Shown: piece by piece, positions 33,060 to 41,160 of the stretch
How positions within the stretch are numbered: the stretch's first letter is position 1
Layout: each line of letters opens with the position of its first letter
NCBI RefSeq assembly: GCF_015690345.1
Contig: NZ_JADPUN010000102.1
Span: forward strand, 1 to 46,820
DNA length: 46,820 nucleotides
Direction: 5' to 3'
Source: Plantactinospora alkalitolerans
GTDB lineage: Bacteria > Actinomycetota > Actinomycetes > Mycobacteriales > Micromonosporaceae
Made by a program: the position numbers and the translations under genes
Notes under the pieces: generated by a model
What the model was told of the DNA's origin: nothing
Databases searched by the model: none
The model's input: the letters and a program-made list of their open reading frames with translations, nothing else

Positions 33060-33205
33060 CTCTGCACTCTCGCACGTCGGGCCGCGTTCCGGTTAATAGG
33101 AAGGTTTCTTGACTATTTGCTGGGCTGGTGTGACCATGGCAGCACCCGCCGCGACCAGGGCGGTGGTGTTGGCGGTCCACAGTAGATGCGGGGGGAACCG
33201 GCGGG
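33060..33205. promoter_or_regulatory. Divergent promoter region with an AT-rich imperfect palindrome
   Basis: 146 bp between the small membrane gene and the GH3 gene. It holds GGTTAATAGGAAGGTTTCTT (33091-33110), an AT-rich island with GGAA/TTTC half-sites, directly joined to TTGACT (33109-33114), a good -35 for the plus strand; GACCAT at 33132-33137 lies 17 bp further. A similar GTTAATAGGAAA-type element precedes some glycoside hydrolase genes in this family, from memory only. Confidence 0.4.
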
Positions 33206-34723
33206 ATGAGCGGAACGACGGACAACCTGTCCAGCCTGGCGGCGGCGGTACTGCAGCCGGGCTTCGTGGGAACCACCCGACCGCCGGACTGGGTACGCCG
33301 GTGGCTCGGTGAGGGCCTCGGCGGGGTGGTGCTGTTCGCCCGCAACGTGGTGGACGCCGAACAGGTCGGTGCGCTCACCGCCGCCATGCGGGCGGAGAAG
33401 CCGGACGTACTGGTGGCGATCGACGAGGAGGCCGGCGACGTCACCCGGATCGAGTCCGGACCCGGCAGCTCCCGGCCCGGCAACCTGGCGCTCGGTGCGA
33501 TCGACGATCCCGAGCTGACCGAGGCGGTCGCCCGGGACCTCGGGGCGGAACTCGCCGCCGCCGGCATCACCCTGAACTACGCGCCCGACGCCGACGTCAA
33601 CGCCAACCCCGACAACCCGGTCATCGGCGTACGGTCCTTCGGATCCGACCCGGCGCTGGTCGCCCGACACACCGGCGCCTGGGTCCGGGGTCTGCAGTCC
33701 GCCGGGGTGGCCGCCTGTGCCAAACACTTTCCGGGACACGGCGACACCAGCGTCGACTCGCACCTCGACGTACCCCGGATCGGGGTCTCCCGGGCCCGGC
33801 TCGACGGCTGTGAGCTGCCGCCGTTCCGGGCCGCGATCGACGCCGGCGTGCAGGCGGTGATGACCGGTCACCTGCTGGTCCCGGCGATCGACGAGGAGTG
33901 GCCGGCGACCCTGAGCCGGCGGGTGCTGACCGATCTGCTCCGCGACGAGTTGGGCTTCCAGGGGGTCGTGGTCACCGACGCCATCGAGATGCGGGCGGTC
34001 GCCGACCGCTACGGCCTGGCCGGGGCGACGGTGCGGGCCCTGGTCGCCGGAGCGGACGCGATCTGCGTCGGCGGCGAGCACGCGGCCGAGGTGGACGCCC
34101 TGCGGCTGCGGGACGCGATCGTCGAGGCGGTGACCACCGGGGTGCTGCCGGAGGAACGGCTGGTCGAGGCCGCCAAGCGGGTCGGACTGCTGGCCGGGTG
34201 GAGTGCGGCGGCCCGCGCCGAGCTGCCGGCCTGGGCAGGCTCCGTTCCGGACGGTTCCGCACTCGGTCTGGCCGCCGCCCGGCGTGCCGTCCGGCTGACC
34301 GCCGCCACGGGGGCGACCGGTCTGCCGCTGACCGGTCCCGCGCACGTGCTGGAGTTCGAGCCGCCGCGCAACATCGCGATCGGCGCCGAGACCCCGTGGG
34401 GGGTGGGAGCACCACTCGCCGCGCTGCTGCCCGGCACCACCACCGTGCGGCTGGCCGCCGACGATCTCGGCGAGGACGGCGAGGTGCCGGCCGGCGCGCT
34501 GCGGCTGGCGGACGGGCGACCACTGGTGCTGGTCGTACGGGACCTGCACCGGCACGGCTGGATGACCCACGCGGTACGCCGGATCCTGGCGAGCCGTCCG
34601 GAGGCCGTCGTGGTCGAGCTCGGCGTACCGTCGACCGTGGCGGGCCGGGTCCACCTGGCGACGTACGGCGCGTCCCGGGCCGCCGGGCGGGCGGTCGCGG
34701 AGGTGCTCGCCGGACCGTCCTGA
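33206..34723 (+). CDS. nagZ: Glycoside hydrolase family 3, beta-N-acetylhexosaminidase (NagZ-like)
   Basis: 505 residues. The GH3 N-domain shows LVAIDEEAGDVTRI, the NagZ signature ACAKHFPGHGDTSVDSHLDV around residue 173, and the catalytic Asp in VVVTDAIEMRAV near residue 256. After about 350 there is an extra domain of about 150 residues (LEFEPPRNIAIGAETPWGVG ... VLVVRDLHRHGWM), a GH3 C-terminal-like domain that Gram-negative NagZ (about 340 residues) lacks. There is no signal peptide, so it is probably cytoplasmic, releasing N-acetylglucosamine from cell-wall turnover products. The ATG follows a GGGGGG purine run. Confidence 0.88.
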   Translation: MSGTTDNLSSLAAAVLQPGFVGTTRPPDWVRRWLGEGLGGVVLFARNVVDAEQVGALTAAMRAEKPDVLVAIDEEAGDVTRIESGPGSSRPGNLALGAIDDPELTEAVARDLGAELAAAGITLNYAPDADVNANPDNPVIGVRSFGSDPALVARHTGAWVRGLQSAGVAACAKHFPGHGDTSVDSHLDVPRIGVSRARLDGCELPPFRAAIDAGVQAVMTGHLLVPAIDEEWPATLSRRVLTDLLRDELGFQGVVVTDAIEMRAVADRYGLAGATVRALVAGADAICVGGEHAAEVDALRLRDAIVEAVTTGVLPEERLVEAAKRVGLLAGWSAAARAELPAWAGSVPDGSALGLAAARRAVRLTAATGATGLPLTGPAHVLEFEPPRNIAIGAETPWGVGAPLAALLPGTTTVRLAADDLGEDGEVPAGALRLADGRPLVLVVRDLHRHGWMTHAVRRILASRPEAVVVELGVPSTVAGRVHLATYGASRAAGRAVAEVLAGPS

Positions 34724-34795
34724 TCGGACGTTCGCCCGGACGATCCGTACCACCGGGGTCACCATGGGTGCCCCCACGTGTACGCCTAGTCGCGG

Positions 34796-34801
34796 TATCG
34801 T
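34796..34801 (+). promoter_or_regulatory. Candidate -10 element (TATCGT), leaderless start
   Basis: TATCGT sits 7 nt before the GTG at 34809. No ribosome binding site and no clear -35. Confidence 0.4.
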
Positions 34802-34808
34802 TCGTCCG

Positions 34809-35600
34809 GTGACCCCTCGCTGGCAGCGGGCCTCCCTCAAGCCGTCCTGGACCCGGTGGCTACCCTGCGCCTTCGTCTACCTCACCGTCGTTCCCGGGCA
34901 GTCCCGGTTCCGCCGTTCGGCCTGGACCAGCGTGGTGCCCTGGGACAGTTCGGCGTGGTGCGATCCGGGCAGTGTCGACGATTGGGTGGCCCGTGCTCGA
35001 CGGCGTCGCGCCGGACGTGACGCGGACGAGGCCGAACTGCACGCACGCCAGCACTACGCCTGGATGGTGCGGGTACGGGCGACCCGGATCGAACTGTTCG
35101 CCGAGATGTGCCGGCGACGCGGGCTGCCCGTCCCGCACACCGTCGGTGAGCTGCTGCTCTGCCTGGCCGGGTTCGGACTGTTCGAGATGGCCGAGGACGT
35201 TCCCACCGAGACCGGCGACGAGGATCCGTGGGTGCTGCCCCGGCTGGACCGCGACCCGCTGGACGTGCTGCCGCTCTCGATCGAGGAACAGGAGCTGGAG
35301 GTCCGGGCGCAGCGGGACGACCAGGCCGTCCTGGTGGCCATCGAGGTCCGCCGGCTCGCCCTGCGGACCCGACGGCGCTGGCGCCGCCGGGTGGTCAGCA
35401 CCAGCCTGGCCAGCCTGGCCGGCAACGCCGGAGTCACCGTGGAGCAGGCCCGCCGGTCACTCGCCGACCTGGGTGAGATCGCGGATCTGCGGGTGGACGT
35501 CGACCGGGGCGACGACTCTCTGCGCCTCACCGTCCCGTGGCCGGACTTCCGGCTCCGGTTTCCGTTCACCGAGCTACCGGCCCCGGAACACGCGGTCTGA
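34809..35600 (+). CDS. Protein of unknown function, 263 aa (possibly DUF6042-like)
   Basis: GTG 34809 is preferred over an upstream ATG at 34764 because of the TATCGT hexamer just before it. The protein has no signal, membrane helix or enzyme motif. Its first 50 residues are aromatic (WTRWLPCAFVYLTVVPGQS), then come arginine-rich helices, the block LPVPHTVGELLLCLAGFGLF, LPLSIEEQELEVRAQRD and a helix-turn-helix-like C-terminal part (VSTSLASLAGNAGVTVEQAR). The TVGELL...G-L-F block reminds me of DUF6042 proteins, but I would not call it. The stop codon lies in the 14-bp tandem repeat. Confidence 0.7.
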   Translation: MTPRWQRASLKPSWTRWLPCAFVYLTVVPGQSRFRRSAWTSVVPWDSSAWCDPGSVDDWVARARRRRAGRDADEAELHARQHYAWMVRVRATRIELFAEMCRRRGLPVPHTVGELLLCLAGFGLFEMAEDVPTETGDEDPWVLPRLDRDPLDVLPLSIEEQELEVRAQRDDQAVLVAIEVRRLALRTRRRWRRRVVSTSLASLAGNAGVTVEQARRSLADLGEIADLRVDVDRGDDSLRLTVPWPDFRLRFPFTELPAPEHAV

Positions 35601-35661
35601 CCCGTGCGGTCCGACCCGGGCGGTCTGACCCGGGCGGTCTGACCCGGGCGGTCCGACCCGG
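35592..35661. repeat. 14-bp tandem repeat, 5 copies, over a stop codon
   Basis: GCGGTCTGACCCGG (one or two changes per copy) begins at 35592, 35606, 35620, 35634 and 35648. The first copy contains the last codons and stop of the unknown gene; the rest fill the gap to the convergent GSDH gene. Each unit holds CCCGGG-like self-complementary sequence. Confidence 0.9.
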
Positions 35662-35669
35662 GCCGGGCG

Positions 35670-36758
35670 TCACGGCACCAGGCGCAGGATCCGGTCGTCG
35701 CCGTCGTTCGGCGAGCCGCGGCCGTCGCGGTTGGAGGTGAGCACCCACAGCGATCCGTCCGGGGCGGCGGCGACGTGCCGCAGTCGGCCGTACTCGTCCG
35801 TCAGCAGCGCCTCCGGGTCCTGCCCGCCGGCGCCGATCCGGTAGAGCCGCTGGCCGCGCAGGCAGGCCAGCCAGACCCGGTCGCCGACCACCGCGATACC
35901 GCTGGGCGATGCCTCGTCGGTGCCCCAGGTCGCGATCGGCGCGACGTACCGGGAGTCGTCGGAGTCGCCCTCGACCTCCGGCCAGCCGTAGTTGCCGCCG
36001 GCCGAGATCCGGTTGAGTTCGTCGTAGTGGTTCTGCCCGAACTCGGACGCGTACATCGTGCCGGCGGCATCCCAGCCCAGACCCTGCACGTTGCGGTGGC
36101 CGTAGCTGTAGACGAGCGAGCCGAACGGGTTTCCGGGCGCCGGCCGACCGTCCCGGGTCATCCGGAGGATCTTGCCGGCCAGGCTGTCCCGGTCCTGCGA
36201 CGCGTCACGCTGCCCCGCGTCGCCGGTGCCCGCGTAGAGCATCCCGTCGGGTCCGAAGGCCAGCCGTCCACCGTTGTGCGTCCGGCTGCCCCGGGGGATG
36301 CCGGTCAGCAGCGGCTCGGGGCGCTCACCCAGGCGGAGTCGGGCGATCCGGTTGTCCTCGGCCGCCGTGTAGTAGACGTAGACCCAGCGGTCCTGGGCGT
36401 AGTCGGGGGAGACGGCGATGCCGAGCAGTCCACCCTCGCCCGCCGGAGCCGCCTCGTCGATCCGGGCCACCTCGCGGGCGGTCGTGCCGGAGACCCGCAG
36501 GATCCGCCGGGTGTCCCGCTCGGTCACCAGCGCCGATCCGTCGGGCAGGAAGGCCAGCCCCCAGGGCGCGGCCAGGTCGCCGACCACCGTCTCCACCGTG
36601 CCGGCCCGGGCCCGTGGCGCGTCCGAGACCGAGGGGTCGGCGAACCACCCCCGCCACAGCCCGACCCCGACTCCGGCGGCGACCAGCGCCGCCACCACGG
36701 CCACCAGGATGACCAGTCGACCCGTTCGTCCCGTCGTGCGCACCGCCGGCTCCGCCAC
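35670..36758 (-). CDS. Membrane-anchored PQQ-type sugar (glucose/sorbosone) dehydrogenase
   Basis: 362 residues from GTG 36758. Basic start, one hydrophobic helix at about 15-37 (LVILVAVVAALVAAGVGVGL), then an extracytoplasmic six-bladed propeller of the GSDH family: LAAPWGLAFLPDGSALVTER, EGGLLGIAVSPDY, SRTHNGGRLAFGPDGMLYAG with the catalytic-region His, GHRNVQGLGWD and GGNYGWPEVEGD. There is no lipobox Cys, so it is membrane-tethered by the helix. Family members oxidise sugars or other polyols, with PQQ as cofactor in characterised ones. TACCTT 7 nt before the GTG suggests a leaderless mRNA. Confidence 0.87.
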   Translation of the reverse strand: MAEPAVRTTGRTGRLVILVAVVAALVAAGVGVGLWRGWFADPSVSDAPRARAGTVETVVGDLAAPWGLAFLPDGSALVTERDTRRILRVSGTTAREVARIDEAAPAGEGGLLGIAVSPDYAQDRWVYVYYTAAEDNRIARLRLGERPEPLLTGIPRGSRTHNGGRLAFGPDGMLYAGTGDAGQRDASQDRDSLAGKILRMTRDGRPAPGNPFGSLVYSYGHRNVQGLGWDAAGTMYASEFGQNHYDELNRISAGGNYGWPEVEGDSDDSRYVAPIATWGTDEASPSGIAVVGDRVWLACLRGQRLYRIGAGGQDPEALLTDEYGRLRHVAAAPDGSLWVLTSNRDGRGSPNDGDDRILRLVP

Positions 36759-36765
36759 GGGTACG

Positions 36766-36771
36766 AAGGTA
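36766..36771 (-). promoter_or_regulatory. Candidate -10 element (TACCTT), leaderless start of the GSDH-type gene
   Basis: TACCTT is 7 nt before the GTG at 36758, with no ribosome binding site. Confidence 0.4.
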
Positions 36772-36870
36772 GCCGCTGGGTCCGTCGCCCGGTACCGGCG
36801 ACCGTCCCGTACGCCCGCCGGTCGGCGGCAACCGAACCGGATGCGGTGCGGGCGGCCCGGGTGCGGTGCG

Positions 36871-37155
36871 TCAGGCGTCGGCGACCACGGAGGCGTACTC
36901 GGGGTGCCGTTCGATGAAGTGGAGCAGGAAGGGGCAGGTCACCCGTACCCGATCGCCCCGCTCACGGAGCTGGTCGAGGGCGCCCCGAGCCAACGTACTG
37001 CCCACCCCCTGCCCCTCGAACCGGGCGTCGACCTCGGTGTGTACGAGCACGATGGTCCCGGACTCGATCTGGTAGGCGATGTGGCCGGCCAGGCTGTCGT
37101 CGGCGAGGATCTCGAAGCGTCGGCGGGCCGGATTGTCTTCGACGAGGAGGTTCAC
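36871..37155 (-). CDS. Small GNAT-fold N-acetyltransferase (YjdJ-like)
   Basis: 94 residues from GTG 37155, whose GTGA overlaps the stop of the SufS-like gene. It shows the compact PF14542-type pattern: RRFEILADDSLAGHIAYQIE, IVLVHTEVDARFEGQGVGST with the acetyl-CoA pyrophosphate loop, LARGALDQLRERGDRVRVTC and FIERHPEYASVVAD. These are stand-alone, very small acetyltransferases of unknown target. Translational coupling suggests a shared role or assembly with the PLP enzyme. Confidence 0.85.
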   Translation of the reverse strand: MNLLVEDNPARRRFEILADDSLAGHIAYQIESGTIVLVHTEVDARFEGQGVGSTLARGALDQLRERGDRVRVTCPFLLHFIERHPEYASVVADA

Positions 37156-38405
37156 CGGAGCAATTCTCCACCTGTCAGCCCGGCGGCGTGCGGGACCGCG
37201 CCGGTGATCAGCCGGTCGAGTTCGGTCAGCAGCCGGTCGACGTCCGAATCGGTGTTGTAGTGGTAAATACTGGCTCGGACCGCACCGCCCGTGTCCCGTA
37301 GACCCATCGCGGTGAAGTACTCGTACGCGTAGTAGTCGCCGGCCGAGACGCAGACGCCCCGCTCGCCCAGGGCCGAGGCGGTCCGCGCGGGCGACTGGCC
37401 GGCGAGCCGGAACGAGACCGTGGGGCACCGGCGCCGGGCCGCGCCGTAGACGGTCACCCCGGGCAGCCCGGTCAGGCCGGTCAGCAGCCGGTCGAAGAGA
37501 CGTTCCTCGTGCGCGTACGCGGCGGCCATGCCGGCGAGCACCCGGTCCCGGCGGTTGCCAGTCGCGGCCGGATCGAGCCCGGCGAGGTGGTCGACGGCGG
37601 CCCGGACCCCGGCCAGCAGCGGGAAGCTCGGCGTGCCGGCCTCGAACCGTTCGGGAACCCCGTCCGGCGACGGCAGCAGCTTGGCCGGGTGCAGCCCCTC
37701 CCACCGGCCCGGGTCGGCGATCACGGCGGCCAGGTGCGGACCGGACCACTTGTAGGCACTGGTCACGTAGAAGTCGGCACCGAGCGTGGACAGGTCGGTG
37801 CGGCCGTGCGGGGTGGCGTGCACCCCGTCGACGTACACGAGCGCACCGGCCCCGTGTGCGACGGCGGCGATCTCGGCCAGCTCCGGCATGGTTCCGATGG
37901 CGTTGCTGGCGGCGGTGAGGGCGACCAGCCGGGTGCGGGGGCCGACCAACTCGGCGTACTGCGCGGCCGGTAGCTCTCCGGTCTCCGGCTCGAACGCGGC
38001 CCAGCGCACCACCGCGCCGGTTGCCTCGGCCGCCTGTACCCACGGCCGGACGTTGGCGTCGTGGTCGAGTCGGGAGAGCACCACCTCGTCGCCCGGCCGC
38101 CAGTTCCGGCTCAGGGTCCGGGCCACGGTGTAGGTGAGGGCGGTGGCGCTCGGCCCGAAGACCACGCCGTCCGGCGTCCCCCCGACCAGATCGGCGACCG
38201 CCTGGCGGGCCGCCGCGACGAGTTCGCCGGAACGCCGGCCGGGGACGTGCGCGCCGCTCAGGTTGGCCACCGCGGTACGCATGGTGGCCGTCACCGCCTC
38301 GATGACGCCGGCCGCCACCTGTGTGCCGGCAGCCCCGTCGAAGTGCGCGTATTCCTCGGCGAGGGCGGGGTAGGCGGCCCGGACCCGGGCGATGTCGAAC
38401 GGCAT
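37152..38405 (-). CDS. SufS/NifS-like PLP enzyme (cysteine desulfurase-like, TIGR01976 type)
   Basis: 417 residues from ATG 38405. The fold-type-I markers are [19 protein letters not shown] at the start, [12 protein letters not shown] with the ring-stacking His at about 115, [10 protein letters not shown] with the PLP-binding Asp at about 193, and the Schiff-base Lys at about 219 in [13 protein letters not shown]. The region where true cysteine desulfurases have a catalytic Cys reads [15 protein letters not shown], with no Cys in the RxGHHCA position, so sulfur transfer is doubtful. An ATG 12 nt further upstream lies inside the TATGGT hexamer, so the inner start is chosen. Confidence 0.85.
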   Translation of the reverse strand: MPFDIARVRAAYPALAEEYAHFDGAAGTQVAAGVIEAVTATMRTAVANLSGAHVPGRRSGELVAAARQAVADLVGGTPDGVVFGPSATALTYTVARTLSRNWRPGDEVVLSRLDHDANVRPWVQAAEATGAVVRWAAFEPETGELPAAQYAELVGPRTRLVALTAASNAIGTMPELAEIAAVAHGAGALVYVDGVHATPHGRTDLSTLGADFYVTSAYKWSGPHLAAVIADPGRWEGLHPAKLLPSPDGVPERFEAGTPSFPLLAGVRAAVDHLAGLDPAATGNRRDRVLAGMAAAYAHEERLFDRLLTGLTGLPGVTVYGAARRRCPTVSFRLAGQSPARTASALGERGVCVSAGDYYAYEYFTAMGLRDTGGAVRASIYHYNTDSDVDRLLTELDRLITGAVPHAAGLTGGELLR

Positions 38406-38412
38406 GCCGGGC

Positions 38413-38418
38413 ACCATA
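38413..38418 (-). promoter_or_regulatory. Candidate -10 element (TATGGT), leaderless start of the SufS-like gene
   Basis: TATGGT is 7 nt before ATG 38405 on the minus strand, and no ribosome binding site is present. Confidence 0.4.
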
Positions 38419-38439
38419 ACCGGCGCCCCCGCGTACTCG

Positions 38440-38455
38440 ACAAGATCAGTTGTCT
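38440..38455. promoter_or_regulatory. Inverted repeat in the divergent promoter region
   Basis: GACAA-6 bp-TTGTC, about 20 bp from each candidate -10 box of the two divergent genes. A position suitable for an operator controlling both. Confidence 0.35.
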
Positions 38456-38468
38456 GGATCACCCCCGG

Positions 38469-38474
38469 TACCCT
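38469..38474 (+). promoter_or_regulatory. Candidate -10 element (TACCCT), leaderless start of the lipoprotein gene
   Basis: TACCCT lies 7 nt before GTG 38482. No ribosome binding site. Confidence 0.4.
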
Positions 38475-38481
38475 TGGTCGG

Positions 38482-38844
38482 GTGACGAATCCCCCCGCGT
38501 ACCGCCACCTGACCCCCGTCCGTCGCGCCGCCGGTCTTTTCGCCGGCCTGGCCCTCGGTGCGGCCGTCCTGGCCGGCTGCAGTTCCGAGGGCGCCACCAC
38601 CGACTGCGGGCTGGACGCCTGCACGGTGACCTTCGACCGTGGTGTCGATGCCCAGACGAGCATCCTTGGCGTGGAGGCCAAGCTGATCGGGGTCGACGGC
38701 GACAAGGCGACCATCGAGGTGGGCGGCGAGCAGTTGACGCTCACCGTCGGCCAGCAGGCGACCGAGGTGGGCGGCCTGTACGCCACGGTCCAGAGCGCGG
38801 ACGAGAAGCAGGTGGTGGTCCGGATCGGCCGTAACGCCGGATAG
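38482..38844 (+). CDS. Small lipoprotein, 120 aa, unknown function
   Basis: From GTG 38482 the protein starts VTNPPAYRHLTPVRRAAGLF, with a hydrophobic stretch and a lipobox AAVLAGCSSEG whose Cys is near residue 33. The mature part of about 87 residues has a Cys pair (TDCGLDACTVTF) that could form a disulfide, then a beta-rich sequence (VEAKLIGVDGDKATIEVGGE, QLTLTVGQQ). It is probably exported by Sec and anchored at the outer face of the cytoplasmic membrane. Not a family I can name. Confidence 0.75.
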   Translation: MTNPPAYRHLTPVRRAAGLFAGLALGAAVLAGCSSEGATTDCGLDACTVTFDRGVDAQTSILGVEAKLIGVDGDKATIEVGGEQLTLTVGQQATEVGGLYATVQSADEKQVVVRIGRNAG

Positions 38845-38973
38845 CCGGCAGCCGGAGCCAGGGGCGGTGGTGGCGATCGGCCGGCGCCGCCCCGCCCCCC
38901 GGTCCGCCCCGGCGCACCGGCGGCGGCGGGCCTGGAAGTTTGGAAATCATGCCGATCGGTCATTGACAGGGTC

Positions 38974-39795
38974 ATGTCAGCGACTCATACCGCCGGAGCC
39001 AGCGCAGCCCGCGCAGCCAACAGCAGATCCCTCGAACTTCTGGCCCGGGCCGGCTTTGTCGGTTACGGGCTCGTCCACCTCCTCTTCGCCTGGCTGGCCC
39101 TGCAGATCGCGTTCGGCCGGCCAGCCGACGACGGTGACCAGTCCGGCGCGTTGCGGACCCTTGCCGCCCAACCGCTGGGCACCTTCCTGGTCGGCGCGAT
39201 CGGTGTCGGCCTGCTCGCGATGGCGATCTGGCAGGCCTTCGAGGCCGCGATCGGGCATCAGGAGTACCGGGGGCGGGAGCGGATGGTCGAGCGCCTCACC
39301 TCCGCCGGGCGTACCCTCGTCTACCTCTACTTCGCCTGGACCGCGTACCAGGTGGTCCAGAAGGCCAACTCGTCCAGTGCGGACAAGCAGCAGGCGTTGA
39401 CCGAGCAGCTGATGGGATCCACCGGCGGGCGGCTGCTGGTCGGGCTGGCCGGCCTGGGCCTGGCCGCGCTCGGCGTCGGGCTGATCTGGTACGGCGCCGT
39501 CAAGCGGTTCGAGCGGCATCTGCGGACCGGCGAGATGGATCACCGGATGCGGAACGTCTCCCGTCGGCTCGGCGTCGCCGGCTACATCGCCAAGGGCGTC
39601 GCGTACGGCATCGCCGGGCTGCTGCTGCTGACCGCCGCGATCAACTACGACCCGGACCAGGCCCGGGGGCTGGACGGTGCACTGCACACGCTGCGGGAGC
39701 AGTCGTACGGGGCGATCCTGCTCACCCTGGTCGCGCTCGGCATCGGCGCGTTCGGCGTGTTCTGCTTCGTCCAGGCGAGGTACCGGAAGGTCTAG
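38974..39795 (+). CDS. DUF1206 integral membrane protein
   Basis: 273 residues with six helices arranged as three two-helix repeats, each starting with an aromatic/glycine pattern: LARAGFVGYGLVHLLFAWLA, LTSAGRTLVYLYFAWTAYQV and LGVAGYIAKGVAYGIAGLLL. This triplication is the DUF1206 hallmark. The function is unknown. The N-terminal 20 residues are Ala/Ser-rich and cytoplasmic. No clear ribosome binding site precedes the ATG. Confidence 0.9.
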   Translation: MSATHTAGASAARAANSRSLELLARAGFVGYGLVHLLFAWLALQIAFGRPADDGDQSGALRTLAAQPLGTFLVGAIGVGLLAMAIWQAFEAAIGHQEYRGRERMVERLTSAGRTLVYLYFAWTAYQVVQKANSSSADKQQALTEQLMGSTGGRLLVGLAGLGLAALGVGLIWYGAVKRFERHLRTGEMDHRMRNVSRRLGVAGYIAKGVAYGIAGLLLLTAAINYDPDQARGLDGALHTLREQSYGAILLTLVALGIGAFGVFCFVQARYRKV

Positions 39796-39930
39796 TATCG
39801 ATAGTTCGAGGCTATCTGGGCATTTACCCGCTCTTTACTCCATATCTCCCATACCGATTCACGCCCTGCCGGGCTCGCTCGGGACCATCCCGTGGCGACG
39901 CCCGGCTTCGGCATGAGAGGAGGAACATTG
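39796..39930. other. AT-rich non-coding stretch with two small hairpins
   Basis: 135 bp between DUF1206 and the MscS-type gene. The part 39796-39860 is far more AT-rich than its surroundings. It has GATAG-7 nt-CTATC at 39800-39816 and GGG-6 nt-CCC just after. It may hold a terminator and promoter. No ORF. Confidence 0.55.
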
Positions 39931-41160
39931 GTGGACAGCTATCTGTGGACCATCATCGTCGCGGTCGGCGCGGCGGCGGTCGCGCTGCTCGTCGTGGAGG
40001 TGGTGCACCGGACCGTGCGCCGGCTCGGCCGGCGGTCCATCCTGCTCAGCGAGCTGTCCGAACACTCGCACCGTCCGTTCCAGGTGGCCGCGACCGTACT
40101 GGCCGTGCAGTTCGGTGTCCGGTTCAGCACCGAGTACGGCATCGGCACCGCCTGGCGGCAGACCCTGCTGCACCTCCTCGTCCTCGCCGTCATCGCGACG
40201 ACCGCCTGGCTGGTCGCCTCCCTGCTCGTGGTCAGCGAGGACACCGCGCTGGCCCGGTTCCGGGTCGACGTGCCGGACAACCGGCAGGCCCGGCGGATCA
40301 AGACCCAGATCGTCATGCTGCGCCGGGTCACCATCGCCGTCATCGTGGTGCTGGCCGGCGGCGTGATGCTGATGACCTTCCCCAGCGTCCGGGGCGTCGG
40401 CGCCAGCGTGCTCGCCTCGGCCGGGGTGATCGGCGTGGTCGCCGCACTCGCCGCGCAGAGCGTGCTCGGCAACGTCTTCGCCGGACTGCAACTGGCGTTC
40501 AGCGACGCGGTCCGGCTCGACGACGTGGTGGTGGTCGAGGGGGAGTGGGGGCGGATCGAGGAGCTGACCCTCAGCTACGTGGTGGTGCAGATCTGGGACG
40601 ATCGGCGCCTGATCCTGCCCACCTCGTACTTCACCACGAAGCCGTTTCAGAACTGGACCCGTACCCAGGCCGCCGTGCTCGGTACCGCCGAGTTCGAGGT
40701 CGACTGGTCGGTGCCCGTACAGGCGATGCGGGAGGAACTGCGTCGGCTGGTGGAGGGCACCGAGTTGTGGGACGGGCGGACCTGCGTACTACAGGTCACC
40801 GATGCCGTGGGTGGGATGGTCCGGCTGCGGGCACTGGTCAGTGCCGCCGACGCGCCGAGACTGTGGGACCTGCGCTGCCAGGTGCGCGAGCATCTGGTCG
40901 GCTGGCTGCGCGACCAGCGACCCACGGCGTTGCCCCGGCTGCGTGCCGAGATCGGTGACGCCTCCGGCACCCTGCCCTGGCAGTCGGTCGAGCCCACCTG
41001 GCCGGCACCGGGTCGGCCGGAGCGCCCGTCCGCCGCCTCCCGGTCCGGGCCGCACGAGCCCCCCGACGACGCCCGACTCTTCGGTGGCGACGACGACGGC
41101 GAGGCCCGCAGCCACGACTTCGTCGGCCCCGACGAACCGGTCGACGCCCCGCCGCGCTGA
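39931..41160 (+). CDS. MscS-family mechanosensitive channel
   Basis: 409 residues from GTG 39931, 7 nt after GAGGAGGAACATTG. About four transmembrane helices in the first 200 residues, the last being the pore helix region SVLASAGVIGVVAALAAQSV then LGNVFAGLQLAFSDAVRLDD, the MscS signature. The beta domain follows (VVVVEGEWGRIEELTLSYVV, RRLILPTSYFTTKPFQNW). After the MscS C-domain an extra 60 residues are Pro/Asp-rich and charged, probably disordered. The family releases osmolytes on membrane tension. It is a DUF475-free, small-conductance-type member; regulation is not visible. Confidence 0.9.
   Translation: MDSYLWTIIVAVGAAAVALLVVEVVHRTVRRLGRRSILLSELSEHSHRPFQVAATVLAVQFGVRFSTEYGIGTAWRQTLLHLLVLAVIATTAWLVASLLVVSEDTALARFRVDVPDNRQARRIKTQIVMLRRVTIAVIVVLAGGVMLMTFPSVRGVGASVLASAGVIGVVAALAAQSVLGNVFAGLQLAFSDAVRLDDVVVVEGEWGRIEELTLSYVVVQIWDDRRLILPTSYFTTKPFQNWTRTQAAVLGTAEFEVDWSVPVQAMREELRRLVEGTELWDGRTCVLQVTDAVGGMVRLRALVSAADAPRLWDLRCQVREHLVGWLRDQRPTALPRLRAEIGDASGTLPWQSVEPTWPAPGRPERPSAASRSGPHEPPDDARLFGGDDDGEARSHDFVGPDEPVDAPPR

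Noticed and set aside
35592-35661. CRISPR-like array
   Set aside because: Units are 14 bp and head to tail with no spacers, and no cas genes are near.
39800-39830. tRNA-like sequence (AGTTCGAGGCT)
   Set aside because: No acceptor stem, D-arm or anticodon arm can be formed around it.
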